64,000 bases of DNA from Caryophanales bacterium UBA6259 (lineage in GTDB: Bacteria > Bacillota > Bacilli > Tepidibacillales > Tepidibacillaceae): positions 1 through 64,000 of the forward strand of contig DJVJ01000008.1 of NCBI GenBank assembly GCA_002441135.1, written 5' to 3'. Numbering within the stretch: position 1 is the stretch's first letter; each line of letters opens with the position of its first letter. Both the position numbers and the translations under genes were made by a program. The notes under the pieces are model-generated. The model had not been told where the DNA came from, ran no database searches, and worked only from the letters and a program-made list of their open reading frames with translations. This document shows positions 53,084-61,767 of this stretch, piece after piece.

Positions 53084-55339
53084 TTATGCCTTTTTCTCCT
53101 TCTTTGTTGAAAAAGACCAACCAAATTTCAATCCAAAAACAAACCAAGCAAAACCAAAAAGCCCAAGAGCGAATATGGTGTCTCCAATCATTCTTAACCA
53201 GACAAAGGTTTGAACAATGTCCTGTTGTAGGAAATCAGCAGATCTTGCATACCACATCCCATGTTCCACACTAGCCCATGTTTGCATAAATCCAACAGGC
53301 AGTATACTTAAGAGTACTTGAAGTGCTAAACCAATATTCATTGCCCAAAAAGAATATTTAAGGATCTTTGTTTTCCAGATATGGCGAACATCTAATCCTT
53401 TCAAACTAAATAATAGTAACCCTAATCCAAGCATTCCATATACACCAAACAATGCAGTATGGGCGTGTACAGGGGTAGTATTTAGTCCTTGCATATAATA
53501 TAAGGCGATTGGTGGATTAATGAAGAATCCAAACAATCCAGCCCCAACCAGATTCCAAAAAGCTACTGCGATAAAGAAATAGATAGGCCACTTATATTCC
53601 CTTACCCATGGTCTAACATGTGCTAAGGAATAATTTTCGTATGCTTCAAAACCTATTAATACAAGCGGTACAACCTCTAATGCACTAAAAACAGCTCCCA
53701 ATGCCAGAACACCAATTGGGGTACCACTGAAATATAGGTGATGAAACGTTCCTATTATTCCACCAAACAGAAAAATAGTAGTAGAAAATAATACGGTTTT
53801 ATTCGCGGTAGAGTTTCTTAATAATCCCATTCTGGTAAACAAAAATGCAATTACAACTGTAGCGAATACTTCGAAAAAGCCTTCAACCCAAAGATGAACA
53901 ACCCACCACCGCCAATATTCAGCAATAGAAAGATGAGTTTGTTGTCCCCACATTAATCCCGGTATATAAAAAGCTGGGATAGCCGCCGAGGCGATAAAAA
54001 ACAAAATTAGCAAGCTGCGATTCTCACTCTTCTTCTTTAATGCTGGCCAAATTGCTCTGCCCATGAGGAAAAGCCATAAAAAGAGACCAATTAATAAGAA
54101 GATTTGCCAGAATCGCCCTAAATCAACATATTCATAGCCTTGGTGTCCAAACCAAAAGTTAGCCAGATTACTTAGCGATTTTCCTTGAACAGCAATCCAT
54201 TGTCCTGCCATTGAACCGATGACAATAATGAGCAAGGAAACGAAAATAAAATTAACCCCTGCTCTTTGCATTTTTGGCTCATGACCAGATACAGCTGGAG
54301 CAATAAATAGTCCTGTTGCTAGCCAAGCCGTAGCAATCCAAAAGATCGCTAGTTGAGTATGCCATGTACGCGCAACAGAATAGGGTAATATCTTATCCAA
54401 TGGAAATCCATAAAAAGCGGATCCTTCTACCGCATAATGTGCTGTAATCGCTCCTAGTCCGACTTGGGCAATGACAAGTGCCGTGACCACCCAAAAGTAT
54501 TTTAATGTCGCTTTCATGGAAGGGGTTGGCTCTAAAGTAATCAACGGATCACTTTCCGGAAACTTTTCCTTATCATGTTTTTGTGAAGCATAATACCATG
54601 CTAATGCACCAGTGCCTGCTAATAAAAGTACAAAGCTAACGACCGACCAAACAATGGTTTCTCCATTGGGCTTGTTTTCAATTAAATCCTCTGGTGGCCA
54701 GTTCGTTGTATACGTAATATCGTCATTAGGACGATTCGTTGCTGTGGCCCATGATGCCCAGAAGAAAAAGGCATTCATTTTTCTCATTCGTTCTGGATCA
54801 TTAATAGTATCGGTAGGTATTGCATAGTCCTCCCGTAAATCTGCGAGTTGTGGATCATTTCCAAATAGCGAAGCATAGTAAGCGCTATTCTTCGCTATTG
54901 CTTGTGCACGAACAGTCGAAATCACAATATCTCCCGTGTTAGGTTGGTAAGTATTAGTTCGAATTTCCGTCTTTAATCTTGCTCTTAAAGCTGCTTGCTT
55001 TTCTAAGTCAAGCTGATCATAATTTCTCCCATCTGATTCTTGTGCCCATTGATCTAGAATAAACACTAATTCACGATGTAGCCAATCGGCTGTCCAGTCC
55101 GGAGCAACATAGGCACCATGTCCCCAGACACTTCCTAGCTCTTGACCTCCAATGGATTGCCAAACATTTTGTCCATCTAAAATATCTTATTTGATGAAGA
55201 GGACCGTTCCATCCGTAGTAACAACTCGTTCTGGAATTGGTGGTTTTTCTTGATAGATTTTTCCTCCATAGAAACCAAGGACTGCGAAGGAAAGAATAAG
55301 TACCAATGCAAGACTTGTCCATAGTTTTTTATAAGTCAT
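53084..55339 (-). pseudogene. norZ: Quinol-dependent nitric oxide reductase with in-frame TAA at codon 51
   Basis: Single-subunit quinol NO reductase (qNor) that reduces NO to N2O in the membrane. From ATG 55339 (GGAGG upstream; MTYKKLWTSLALVLIL) one frame runs 752 codons to 53084, but codon 51 is TAA (55187-55189). The residues either side, TVLFIK then DILDGQNVWQSIGGQ, are the conserved qNor N-terminal domain, where a Glu codon (GAA) would be expected. Both parts are in the same frame, so this is a point nonsense change, not a frameshift. The remaining 700 residues are intact: 13-14 helices, heme/FeB histidines in RTWHTQLAIFW, WVVHLWVEGFFEV, TFHHLYFSG and VHAHTALFG. No ribosome binding site precedes the first downstream start (GTG 55066). 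It may be a true recent mutation, an assembly error, or readthrough. Confidence 0.88.
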
Positions 55340-55424
55340 GTTCCTGCCTCCTATTTTTATACATGAAGAGATACTATAGTATTTGGTAAAAATAGGTTTA
55401 TTTATACAAAATAATCTTCTCGAT

Positions 55425-55456
55425 AAAAAAAAGCACCTTGCTTTTAAGCTAGGTAC
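55425..55456 (-). terminator. Terminator of the nreB-nreC unit
   Basis: On the minus strand GTACCTAGCTT-AAA-AGCAAGGTGC (imperfect stem) is followed by a run of eight T. The norZ promoter region 55340-55424 also contains a perfect palindrome ATACTATAGTAT (55374-55386 region). Confidence 0.7.
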
Positions 55457-55491
55457 TGAGATCATTCTATTTAAACTATGAAATTAATAAA

Positions 55492-56151
55492 TTACTCCTC
55501 TAGCTCTAGTAATCCTTTTTTAATCGCAAATTTAACAAGCTGAGGACGGGTTGTAAGTTGGAGCTTTTCCATAATTTTTGCTTTATGGTTTTCTACAGTT
55601 TTAACACTAATAATCAGTTTGTCTCCAATCTCTTTATTGGAGTAACCCATAGCAACAAGAGATAATACTTCTTTTTCTCTAGGAGATAATAGGTCTAGAG
55701 AATCTTTTTCCTCATTTTCAGCAAAATTTAAATATCCCTCTATCAATCTTTTGGTTGCATTTGGATATAAATAGGCGTCACCCTTATAGACCATTCGAAT
55801 TGCTTTTAACAATTCCTCTCCTGGTGCACTTTTTAAAATATATCCTGATGCACCTGCTTTTAACCCTTTAAAAAGATATTCATGGTCATCATGCATCGTT
55901 AAAATAAGAATTTGAAATTGGTTATTTAGCTTCTTCAATTCTGAAGTAGCAGAAAAGCCATCCTTACCATGAGGCATACTTAAATCCATCAAAATCACAT
56001 TTGGTTTTAATTCTATGGCTTTTTGAATTCCTTCATTTCCATCAGCAGCTTCTCCAATAACCTCCATATCTTTCTGGGCATTGATGAGCATTTTTAAACC
56101 TGAACGAACAATGGCATGGTCATCAATTAGCAGAATTTGAATGGTATTCAT
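55492..56151 (-). CDS. NreC-like response regulator (219 aa)
   Basis: NarL-family regulator: receiver with D10/D11 and phospho-acceptor D56 (VILMDLSMPHG), output LuxR helix-turn-helix (LSPREKEVLSLVAMGYSNKEIG, TVENHKAKIMEKL). It overlaps the kinase gene by four bases (ATGA). NreC of staphylococci activates nar, nir and narK under anaerobic conditions; the position beside norZ and the nar operons supports the same role. The AGGGAACTCCCT palindromes at narK1 and narG2 are candidate targets. Confidence 0.85.
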   Translation of the reverse strand: MNTIQILLIDDHAIVRSGLKMLINAQKDMEVIGEAADGNEGIQKAIELKPNVILMDLSMPHGKDGFSATSELKKLNNQFQILILTMHDDHEYLFKGLKAGASGYILKSAPGEELLKAIRMVYKGDAYLYPNATKRLIEGYLNFAENEEKDSLDLLSPREKEVLSLVAMGYSNKEIGDKLIISVKTVENHKAKIMEKLQLTTRPQLVKFAIKKGLLELEE

Positions 56152-57380
56152 TTTAAATCCCCTCCTTTACTTGATATTCGAGGAATTTTAACTTCGATTT
56201 CTGTGCCTTTACCAAGCTCTGATGTAATATGGAAGGTTCCATTGAGCATAGATGACCTCTCTTCCATACTATAAAGACCCACCCCTTGATTATTTGCATC
56301 TAAACCATTAATCATAAAGCCTTTTCCATAATCAGTAACCTTTAAAATGACTTCTTCTTCCCTCTTTGTTAACATTAAATCAATGCGTTCTGTATCTGCA
56401 TATTTTGCAGCATTGGTCAAAGCTTCTTGACAAATCCGATACAATGCCGTTTCGATATTCGATGATAATCTCTCTTTATCACCACTAAAATCAAAGTTGA
56501 TTTGGATACCAAAGGTTTCTCCAAAGGTTTTGATATATGATTTGATTGCTGCAACTAATCCCAAATCATCAAGTGCTGAAGGCCTTAATTCGACGGATAA
56601 ATGACGAATTTCTTCCAAAATTTGTTTTGTGGTCTTCCTTAAATTATCAACATGGAGCTTAGTCTCTTCATTTTCTAAAAATGGATTTAAATACTCTAGC
56701 CCTAATAATACACTAAAAATGGACTGTCCAATTCCATCATGTAATTCTCGTGATAATCGCTTTCTTTCTTCTTCTTGGCCTTTAAGAATAGAGGTCGTAA
56801 TCATATTTTGAATTAGATGCCGTTCATTTTTACGATATTCATCTAGACTGCGGATAGAGATAATCGTTAACGGTTTTTTTTCTGGGCCAATGAAGGTTGA
56901 GGTACTAACAGATACTGGTATTTTATCCTGCGTTTTATTTAATAAATTCAGTTCATAATAGGTTACTTTTTCGTCATGCAAAAAGCATTGATCATAATCA
57001 CAAATTTGGAAATGTCCATGAGTATCGCGGCATATATTACAAAAGAGATGAGGAAGCAGTTCCTCTCCAAGAAGTTCCTTGGCAGTCTGATTCATTTCGA
57101 TTATCTTTTTATTTTCATCTAAGATAAGTATGCCATCTGATACATGACGAAACATTGTGATTAATTGCTCACGCTCTGTTTTTAATTCGTCCTGTTGACG
57201 AAAAATAATATAGAATAAAATTGAAGAGAAAATAAATGACGCGATAAACAAAATGGAATATTTAACAGTATCCGCCATCTGAAACATCTGTATAGAAAAA
57301 ACAAAGATTACAAATCCCAATGAGATTATTGTTGAGCGAATCACTTGGTCAATAAGTTGTCTTTTTTTCATCACTTTCAC
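56148..57380 (-). CDS. NreB-like sensor histidine kinase with cysteine-containing PAS domain (410 aa)
   Basis: Two N-terminal membrane helices (about 13-32 and 41-60), a PAS domain (about 70-180), HisKA_3 with phospho-acceptor H214 in SRELHDGIGQ, and an HATPase domain (NAAKYADTE N-box, DYGKGF). The PAS domain contains C114, C117, C127 and C132 (CNICRDTHGHFQICDYDQC; C-x2-C-x9-C-x4-C). Staphylococcal NreB binds an oxygen-sensing Fe-S cluster through four PAS cysteines but with C-x2-C-x11-C-x2-C spacing and no membrane helices, so the analogy is partial. The start is GTG 57380 after AGGTGA. Likely an oxygen or redox sensor for nitrate respiration, acting through the overlapping response regulator gene. 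Confidence 0.85.
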   Translation of the reverse strand: MKVMKKRQLIDQVIRSTIISLGFVIFVFSIQMFQMADTVKYSILFIASFIFSSILFYIIFRQQDELKTEREQLITMFRHVSDGILILDENKKIIEMNQTAKELLGEELLPHLFCNICRDTHGHFQICDYDQCFLHDEKVTYYELNLLNKTQDKIPVSVSTSTFIGPEKKPLTIISIRSLDEYRKNERHLIQNMITTSILKGQEEERKRLSRELHDGIGQSIFSVLLGLEYLNPFLENEETKLHVDNLRKTTKQILEEIRHLSVELRPSALDDLGLVAAIKSYIKTFGETFGIQINFDFSGDKERLSSNIETALYRICQEALTNAAKYADTERIDLMLTKREEEVILKVTDYGKGFMINGLDANNQGVGLYSMEERSSMLNGTFHITSELGKGTEIEVKIPRISSKGGDLK

Positions 57381-57421
57381 TTTGAATCACCTACTTAAAC
57401 TCCATTTTAAATCCATTCATA

Positions 57422-57450
57422 TTTACACAACATATTTATATTGTTAAACT
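57422..57450 (+). promoter_or_regulatory. Promoter upstream of ywiC
   Basis: -35 TTTACA (57422-57427), 17-base spacer, -10 TAAACT (57445-57450). The expected start of transcription is at about 57457, which is the first base of the duplicated leader element. Confidence 0.55.
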
Positions 57451-57457
57451 TAATTAT

Positions 57458-57587
57458 ATTAGAAAAGGTTAGATTCTGCCATGAACTTTTGGAAGAATCT
57501 TAGCTGCACTTATTTCAACAAAGAAGGTATCGCCTTCTTTTTATTAGAAAAGATTAGATTCTGCCATGAACTTTTGGCAGAAACTTA
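57458..57587 (+). repeat. Duplicated 45-bp leader element flanking an internal terminator
   Basis: Two 45-bp copies (57458-57502 and 57543-57587), 42 of 45 bases identical, start with ATTAGAAAAG and contain TTCTGCC-N10-GGCAGAA (copy 2, perfect 7-bp stem) or the same with one mismatch (copy 1). Between them is a terminator hairpin. The second copy ends just before the ywiC ribosome binding site. The arrangement looks like a transcription attenuator or duplicated regulator site. Confidence 0.75.
57520..57546 (+). terminator. Terminator hairpin inside the ywiC leader
   Basis: AAAGAAGG (57520-57527), loop TATCG, CCTTCTTT (57533-57540), then TTATT. No plus-strand gene lies upstream, so it acts on the ywiC leader or ends a short RNA of about 90 bases. 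Confidence 0.75.
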
Positions 57588-57614
57588 AGTTTATACGGGA
57601 GGCTTAGGTTAAAA

Positions 57615-58337
57615 ATGAAGTTAATATTGCCTAAAGAACACGGGGCGTGGGCTATGTGGATTGCCCCATTTATCATAGGTATTGGGATAACAAATTTTCA
57701 CTGGTTGCATCTTCTATTATTCGTAAGTATCTTTTTTGTTTATATTGCAATTTCTCCATTTTTACAGGGATTTAGGCGATCATCTGAGAGGATAAAGTCT
57801 TGGAAGCTTTCTTTGACTTATTTAGGTATTGCCTTACTTTTTGGGATTCCTATTATCTTTTATTTTCCTAAAATACTTTTTATCCCAATTCTTGTTGCTC
57901 CATTATTCCTAGTTACCCTTTATTTTGTGATTACTAAAAATGAAAGAGCTTTATTCAATGATTTTATAGGCATTGCTGCTTTAAATAGTACTTTGTTTGC
58001 TTCCTATTCTATAGCTACACTACAATTTGATTTAAAAAGTGGTTTATTATGGATCTTGCAAATTGCATTATTCTTTGGCTCAGCGCTATATGTAAAAACG
58101 TTGATTCGTGAAAGAGAGAGCAAAATTTTCAAATGGATTACAAATATATATATGCTTTTACTACCAATTATAGCTTTTCTCTTTTTTGGTCCATTTGCAA
58201 TGATAGCTTATCTATTTAGCACCTTTAGAAGTCTTATAACACCATTTGGTGCTGTTTTAAGTCCAAAAAAGGTGGGTATTATAGAAATCGTCAATACTTC
58301 TTGGTTTATCGTTTGGACGATTATTGCTTTCTCCTAA
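57615..58337 (+). CDS. ywiC: YwiC-like membrane protein (240 aa)
   Basis: Integral membrane protein of the YwiC family with about 7-8 helices. It has the family N-terminus LPKEHGAWAMWIAPFIIGI, conserved Glu-His-Gly-Ala-Trp, followed by SPFLQGFRR. In Bacillus subtilis ywiC lies between the fnr and narGHJI genes; function is unknown. Here too it heads a unit with a Crp/Fnr gene beside nitrate-respiration genes. The ATG follows GGGAGG at a slightly long spacing (12 bases), and the leader contains an internal terminator. Confidence 0.88.
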   Translation: MKLILPKEHGAWAMWIAPFIIGIGITNFHWLHLLLFVSIFFVYIAISPFLQGFRRSSERIKSWKLSLTYLGIALLFGIPIIFYFPKILFIPILVAPLFLVTLYFVITKNERALFNDFIGIAALNSTLFASYSIATLQFDLKSGLLWILQIALFFGSALYVKTLIRERESKIFKWITNIYMLLLPIIAFLFFGPFAMIAYLFSTFRSLITPFGAVLSPKKVGIIEIVNTSWFIVWTIIAFS

Positions 58338-58371
58338 ATTTTCGGTACATGTAAGTAGAGGAGTGGTTCTT

Positions 58372-58959
58372 ATGCAAGAGCTGTTTACAAAGGATATTTT
58401 ACGAAATCGGATTTTTGAGAAGCGAAAGATGGCTGATCAACAAGAAGAACTGAAGAATAGCTCTAAGATTATTGAATACTTATTAGAGTCAACGAATTAT
58501 TATAGAGCCAAGCACATCATGACCTATCTTAGCTATCCACATGAAGTGAGAACCGATGAATTAGTAATAAAATCTCTAAATCTTAAAAAGAAGGTTTCGA
58601 TCCCTGTCTGTATTAAAGAAACAAAAGATTTAATGCCTAGTCAAATTGGCAGTTTATCAGAAGTAGAGAATGGTTTCTTTGGACTTAGAGAACCAAAAAA
58701 AGAATATATTACAGAGACTTTAGTAGAAGAGCTCGATCTTATACTTATTCCTGGGTTGGTCTTTGATCGTGAAGGAAATCGTATTGGTCATGGTGCGGGA
58801 TACTATGATAATTTTTTAAAAAGGATTCCTTCTTCAGTTCCTAAGATCGCTTTAGCCTTTCAATATCAAATCGTTAAAGAACATTGGAGATTTGATTCTT
58901 GGGACGTACCAATGGATGGTATTATTACGGAGAACGGTTGGATTTTTAAAAACTTCTAA
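58372..58959 (+). CDS. 5-formyltetrahydrofolate cyclo-ligase family protein (195 aa)
   Basis: ATP-dependent conversion of 5-formyl-THF to 5,10-methenyl-THF. Motifs: the N-terminal KRKMADQQEE basic region, PGLVFDREGNRIGHGAGYYD (about 134-153), which is the ATP/substrate loop, and the WDVPMDGIITE end. The start is ATG 58372 with GAGGAG 9 bases upstream; a longer frame from TTG 58324 overlaps ywiC and has no site. It lies between ywiC and the Crp/Fnr gene in one transcription unit, an unusual place for a folate gene. Confidence 0.9.
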   Translation: MQELFTKDILRNRIFEKRKMADQQEELKNSSKIIEYLLESTNYYRAKHIMTYLSYPHEVRTDELVIKSLNLKKKVSIPVCIKETKDLMPSQIGSLSEVENGFFGLREPKKEYITETLVEELDLILIPGLVFDREGNRIGHGAGYYDNFLKRIPSSVPKIALAFQYQIVKEHWRFDSWDVPMDGIITENGWIFKNF

Positions 58960-58971
58960 GGAGATTCATAG

Positions 58972-59670
58972 ATGGAAAAAAAACAGCTTAAAACGAATAT
59001 CATTAATATTATTCCTTTGCTTTCTGAGCTATCGGATCAAAATAAAGATTTAATTAAAAATGCACTGATTGAAAAAAGACTTTCTAAGGGTTCCATTTTA
59101 TTTCAGGAGAACGATCCAGCGGATGCGGTCTGGTTTTTGCGAGAGGGAAAGGTTCGTTTAAGTAAATCCTCTCCAGATGGCAAAGAATTAGTGCTTAACA
59201 TCCGTAAGGCGGGTGATTTATTTGCTGAGGTCGCTCTATTTCGAAAAACAGTCTATCCTGCCACTGCTGAAATGATGGAGGATGGTGAGGTCGTCCTGAT
59301 TCGAAACCAAGAATTAGAAAAAATTGTAATGCAATATCCTGAGGTAGGAATAAGTATTATTCAGATCATGGGGGAGCGATTACATTTAGCTCAATCTAAA
59401 TTAAGAGATGTAGCTCTTTACGGAAAATTAGGTGCTTTATCTGCTACCCTTCTTCGTTTAGCGAAAGAATATGGTGTAGAAACCAATGATGGAATAACGA
59501 TTGATTTAAATCTAACCCATCAAGAGCTCGCTAATTTCATTGGCGCAGCAAGAGAAAACGTCAACCGCATGATGTCTACCTTGGAAAAGGCCAACATTCT
59601 TACAATGAAAAAAGGGGTTGTTTGTATTAAAGATACAGAAGGACTAAAGGGGTATATTAGCCTTTCTTAA
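58972..59670 (+). CDS. Crp/Fnr-family transcriptional regulator without cysteine cluster (232 aa)
   Basis: N-terminal cyclic-nucleotide-type beta barrel (about 15-125; LREGKVRLSKSSPDGKELVL, GDLFAEVALF), dimer helix, and C-terminal helix-turn-helix (LTHQELANFIGAARENVNRMM). The only cysteine is C218, so it cannot hold an Fnr-type [4Fe-4S] cluster; the C-terminal cysteine group of Bacillus Fnr is absent. The recognition helix R194-E195-N-V-N-R199 matches CRP (R-E-T-V-G-R), which reads TGTGA half-sites, fitting the TGTGATTTTTATCATA boxes at nirK and at 62.08 kb. The signal may be NO, a metabolite or other; unknown. ATG 58972 follows AAGGAG. Confidence 0.9.
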   Translation: MEKKQLKTNIINIIPLLSELSDQNKDLIKNALIEKRLSKGSILFQENDPADAVWFLREGKVRLSKSSPDGKELVLNIRKAGDLFAEVALFRKTVYPATAEMMEDGEVVLIRNQELEKIVMQYPEVGISIIQIMGERLHLAQSKLRDVALYGKLGALSATLLRLAKEYGVETNDGITIDLNLTHQELANFIGAARENVNRMMSTLEKANILTMKKGVVCIKDTEGLKGYISLS

Positions 59671-59674
59671 AGAC

Positions 59675-59733
59675 AAATAGGCTGCAGTACAAGAATTGGA
59701 GGTTCTCCATTTGTAGCGCAGCCTATTTTTTAT
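59675..59733 (+). terminator. Terminator after the Crp/Fnr gene
   Basis: AAATAGGCTGC (59675-59685) pairs with GCAGCCTATTT (59718-59728) followed by TTTTA. The minus-strand side has a weaker T-tract, so it may also serve the convergent operon. Confidence 0.8.
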
Positions 59734-59753
59734 TAACCATCTAAAGATTTAAA

Positions 59754-59930
59754 TTAAATAATTCCTTTTTCCTTTAGTGCTTGATATGCAGCATCCGCAT
59801 TTTCATCTTTTACTTGATATTCCAGCTTATCTCCTTCAATTACCTTTGCACAGCGTCCACCAAAAGGCTTTAATGCGTCTTTAATTTCTTTAATGTCTAC
59901 TGATAATTTTAGCTCATAATTTACTTTCAC
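59754..59930 (-). CDS. Small conserved-looking protein (58 aa), unknown
   Basis: Starts at GTG 59930 (MKVNYELKLSVDIKEI) with AGGGGGA 6 bases upstream; the in-frame ATG at 59960 would place this site inside the gene. Compact alpha/beta pattern, one Cys (FGGRCAKVIEGD), no membrane segment. I do not recognise the family. Last gene of the DUF2249 operon, 66 bases after the DUF59 gene. Confidence 0.65.
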   Translation of the reverse strand: MKVNYELKLSVDIKEIKDALKPFGGRCAKVIEGDKLEYQVKDENADAAYQALKEKGII

Positions 59931-59996
59931 TTCTGTTCCCCCTATCATATCACCATACATTAATCTTTAATCAATTGAACCAAACCACTGTATAAC

Positions 59997-60296
59997 TTAC
60001 CTACCAAGCTGTTTTTTTGCTTCTTCTGTCATCATATTGGGATTCCAAGCAGGCTCCCAGACTAAATCCACCTTCACTTCTTTCACATCAGGAATAGACT
60101 TTACTGCTGATTCGGCACCTGCTGTGATACTTCCATGAAGTGGACAACCTGGTGTAGTCAACGTCATTTTCACATAAACATCATTATTTTCTGTGACTTG
60201 TATATCATAGATTAATCCTAAGTCTACTACATTCAATCCTAATTCGGGATCATAAACCTGTCTTAGTATCTCTCTTACTTTTTCGACATTAATCAT
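59997..60296 (-). CDS. DUF59/MIP18-type iron-sulfur assembly protein (99 aa)
   Basis: Single-domain member of the DUF59 (SufT/PaaD/MIP18) family involved in maturing Fe-S proteins. It has the hallmark YDPELGLNVVDLGLIYDI near the N-terminus (about 15-32) and the TTPGCPLHG motif with C51. Fourth gene of the operon. Its presence fits a need for Fe-S repair or assembly when NO is made, which is inference. Confidence 0.9.
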   Translation of the reverse strand: MINVEKVREILRQVYDPELGLNVVDLGLIYDIQVTENNDVYVKMTLTTPGCPLHGSITAGAESAVKSIPDVKEVKVDLVWEPAWNPNMMTEEAKKQLGR

Positions 60297-60307
60297 TCAA
60301 TCTCCTC

Positions 60308-61549
60308 CTATGCTTTAAACACTCTAAGAATCAAATAACCATAGTAAACTGCCCCTAAGGTATATATGGTGTTACTCAACCAAATAAATGAAATAAAGTG
60401 TAACCCTATTCCCAAACCATTTCCAATTAATCCAATAAAGAGAAGTGAAAAAGCAATTTTTCCTTTCTTCTCACTTACTAAATCTTTCAGCATTGGTACA
60501 GGTTCTTTTCCTACTTTATCACTATATTTATCTGTCCAATATAAAAACGGAACGATTTTATATAAATACCCCAAAATACTAAACCCAATCCATCCCATAA
60601 TAAAGAAATAAGCAAACGGAAGAAGAATACTCATTCCAAGAAACATATATAAAATAATCGCTAAACCGATTATGAATAAACTCCCATATACTGCATAAAC
60701 GGCAACCTGAAATCCTATATCTAATGTTGACTTCATTTTGTGCTTCATAATTTCACTCATTTGATAACTAAATAATACAAAACCTATTACTATAAATAGG
60801 GCTCCTATCCAATTAAAAAAAGGAATGTGCGAAAAAATCCCTACTACCAACAAAATAATCCCAAGCTGTATTCCAGAATATATCCATTTACTAAATTTCT
60901 CAGAATAACCATGTGCTAATGAAAACATCGGTGCCATCTTATAAGAAAATCCAATAATTATCGAGGATAACCAGCCTACAATCCCAAACAATATGTGGGT
61001 ATATAGTAGCTGATCATGAATATTTGGGAACCAGGCAAACCGGTAATTTAAGACCAATAGCAATCCAAAAAGGACGGTATTAAATAAATAAAATATTGCC
61101 GTTACAATGATTAGCGCCATTGCATTCCATTGAATCAGTTTCTTCACACTAAGTAGCATATTAAGAACAAAAAGAAGTACCCCAGTAAAGGTTAGGGTGC
61201 CAAAAAAGGCCATCCACGTAGTGTTCACAGTCCATAGTCCAACCAACAAACCAATTACACCGACTGCATATGTCCAAAATTGGATTTTACTTAAACGATT
61301 ACTATAAATTGATACAAGAAGTGCTACAGGAATTAATTGATACATTACGCCCATTACAACCATCATCAAGAAACCTAAAATAAAGGTATGAACCAGTACC
61401 CAGATATCATTAACTCGATAAATCCCTTGTGCAAGATGATATGTTCCTTGGAAAAATAACAGGTTAAAAATCATAAAACTAAAAATACCAAGGAGAATAA
61501 AACGATACGTTAGTTTAATATCTCCCATCGTGGAAGGAGAAGGGTTCAT
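60308..61549 (-). CDS. NnrS-/NorB-like 12-helix membrane protein (413 aa)
   Basis: Polytopic protein with about 12 helices. It contains two similar helices: H54 in LVHTFILGFLMMVVMGVMYQLIP and H185 in YTHILFGIVGWLSSIIIGFSYKMAP (each quoted in part), the H-x3-G...MG...Y-x2-P repeat of NnrS and heme-copper-oxidase-like proteins. Further histidines are H38, H178 and H213. A heme- or copper-binding role in NO defence or denitrification is likely but the family call is approximate; the six-histidine catalytic set of a true NO reductase is not complete. ATG 61549 follows GGAGGG and begins two bases after the DUF2249 stop. Confidence 0.7.
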   Translation of the reverse strand: MNPSPSTMGDIKLTYRFILLGIFSFMIFNLLFFQGTYHLAQGIYRVNDIWVLVHTFILGFLMMVVMGVMYQLIPVALLVSIYSNRLSKIQFWTYAVGVIGLLVGLWTVNTTWMAFFGTLTFTGVLLFVLNMLLSVKKLIQWNAMALIIVTAIFYLFNTVLFGLLLVLNYRFAWFPNIHDQLLYTHILFGIVGWLSSIIIGFSYKMAPMFSLAHGYSEKFSKWIYSGIQLGIILLVVGIFSHIPFFNWIGALFIVIGFVLFSYQMSEIMKHKMKSTLDIGFQVAVYAVYGSLFIIGLAIILYMFLGMSILLPFAYFFIMGWIGFSILGYLYKIVPFLYWTDKYSDKVGKEPVPMLKDLVSEKKGKIAFSLLFIGLIGNGLGIGLHFISFIWLSNTIYTLGAVYYGYLILRVFKA

Positions 61550-61551
61550 TA

Positions 61552-61767
61552 TTATCCCTCCTTCTTGATAATAATAATTTCAAAGGCCCCATCTTCCCTA
61601 CTATTCACTTCATAGGAATAGCCCTTTTGTTCTAATTCCTCAAACAAAAACATTGGCTTACGATCATTAATAATGGTTAGCTTGTCCCCGATATTCATTT
61701 CTTCCAAGGCTTTTAATGTTCGTTGCATTGGTTCAGGGGGCTGTAATCCTCGATTATCTAGTCTCAT
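61552..61767 (-). CDS. DUF2249 protein, second copy (71 aa)
   Basis: TusA-like small fold of DUF2249: LDNRGLQPPEPMQRTLKALEEM at the N-terminus is the family signature (Pro-Pro-Glu-Pro). No cysteine of the TusA CPxP type, so sulfur transfer is unlikely. Its ATG overlaps the stop of the first DUF2249 gene by one base. DUF2249 genes are often found with NO- and nitrite-related genes in denitrifiers; function is unknown. Confidence 0.88.
   Translation of the reverse strand: MRLDNRGLQPPEPMQRTLKALEEMNIGDKLTIINDRKPMFLFEELEQKGYSYEVNSREDGAFEIIIIKKEG

Noticed and set aside
55071..55322. Minus-strand open frame of 83 codons across the start of norZ, suggesting a frameshift
   Set aside because: It is out of frame with qNor and reads as Arg/Ser/Cys-rich nonsense. 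The two conserved qNor pieces on each side are in one frame, separated only by TAA.
57458..57587. ANTAR-type dual hexaloop antitermination RNA in the ywiC leader
   Set aside because: The loops are 10 bases rather than six and no ANTAR-domain protein is encoded nearby; kept only as a general attenuator candidate.
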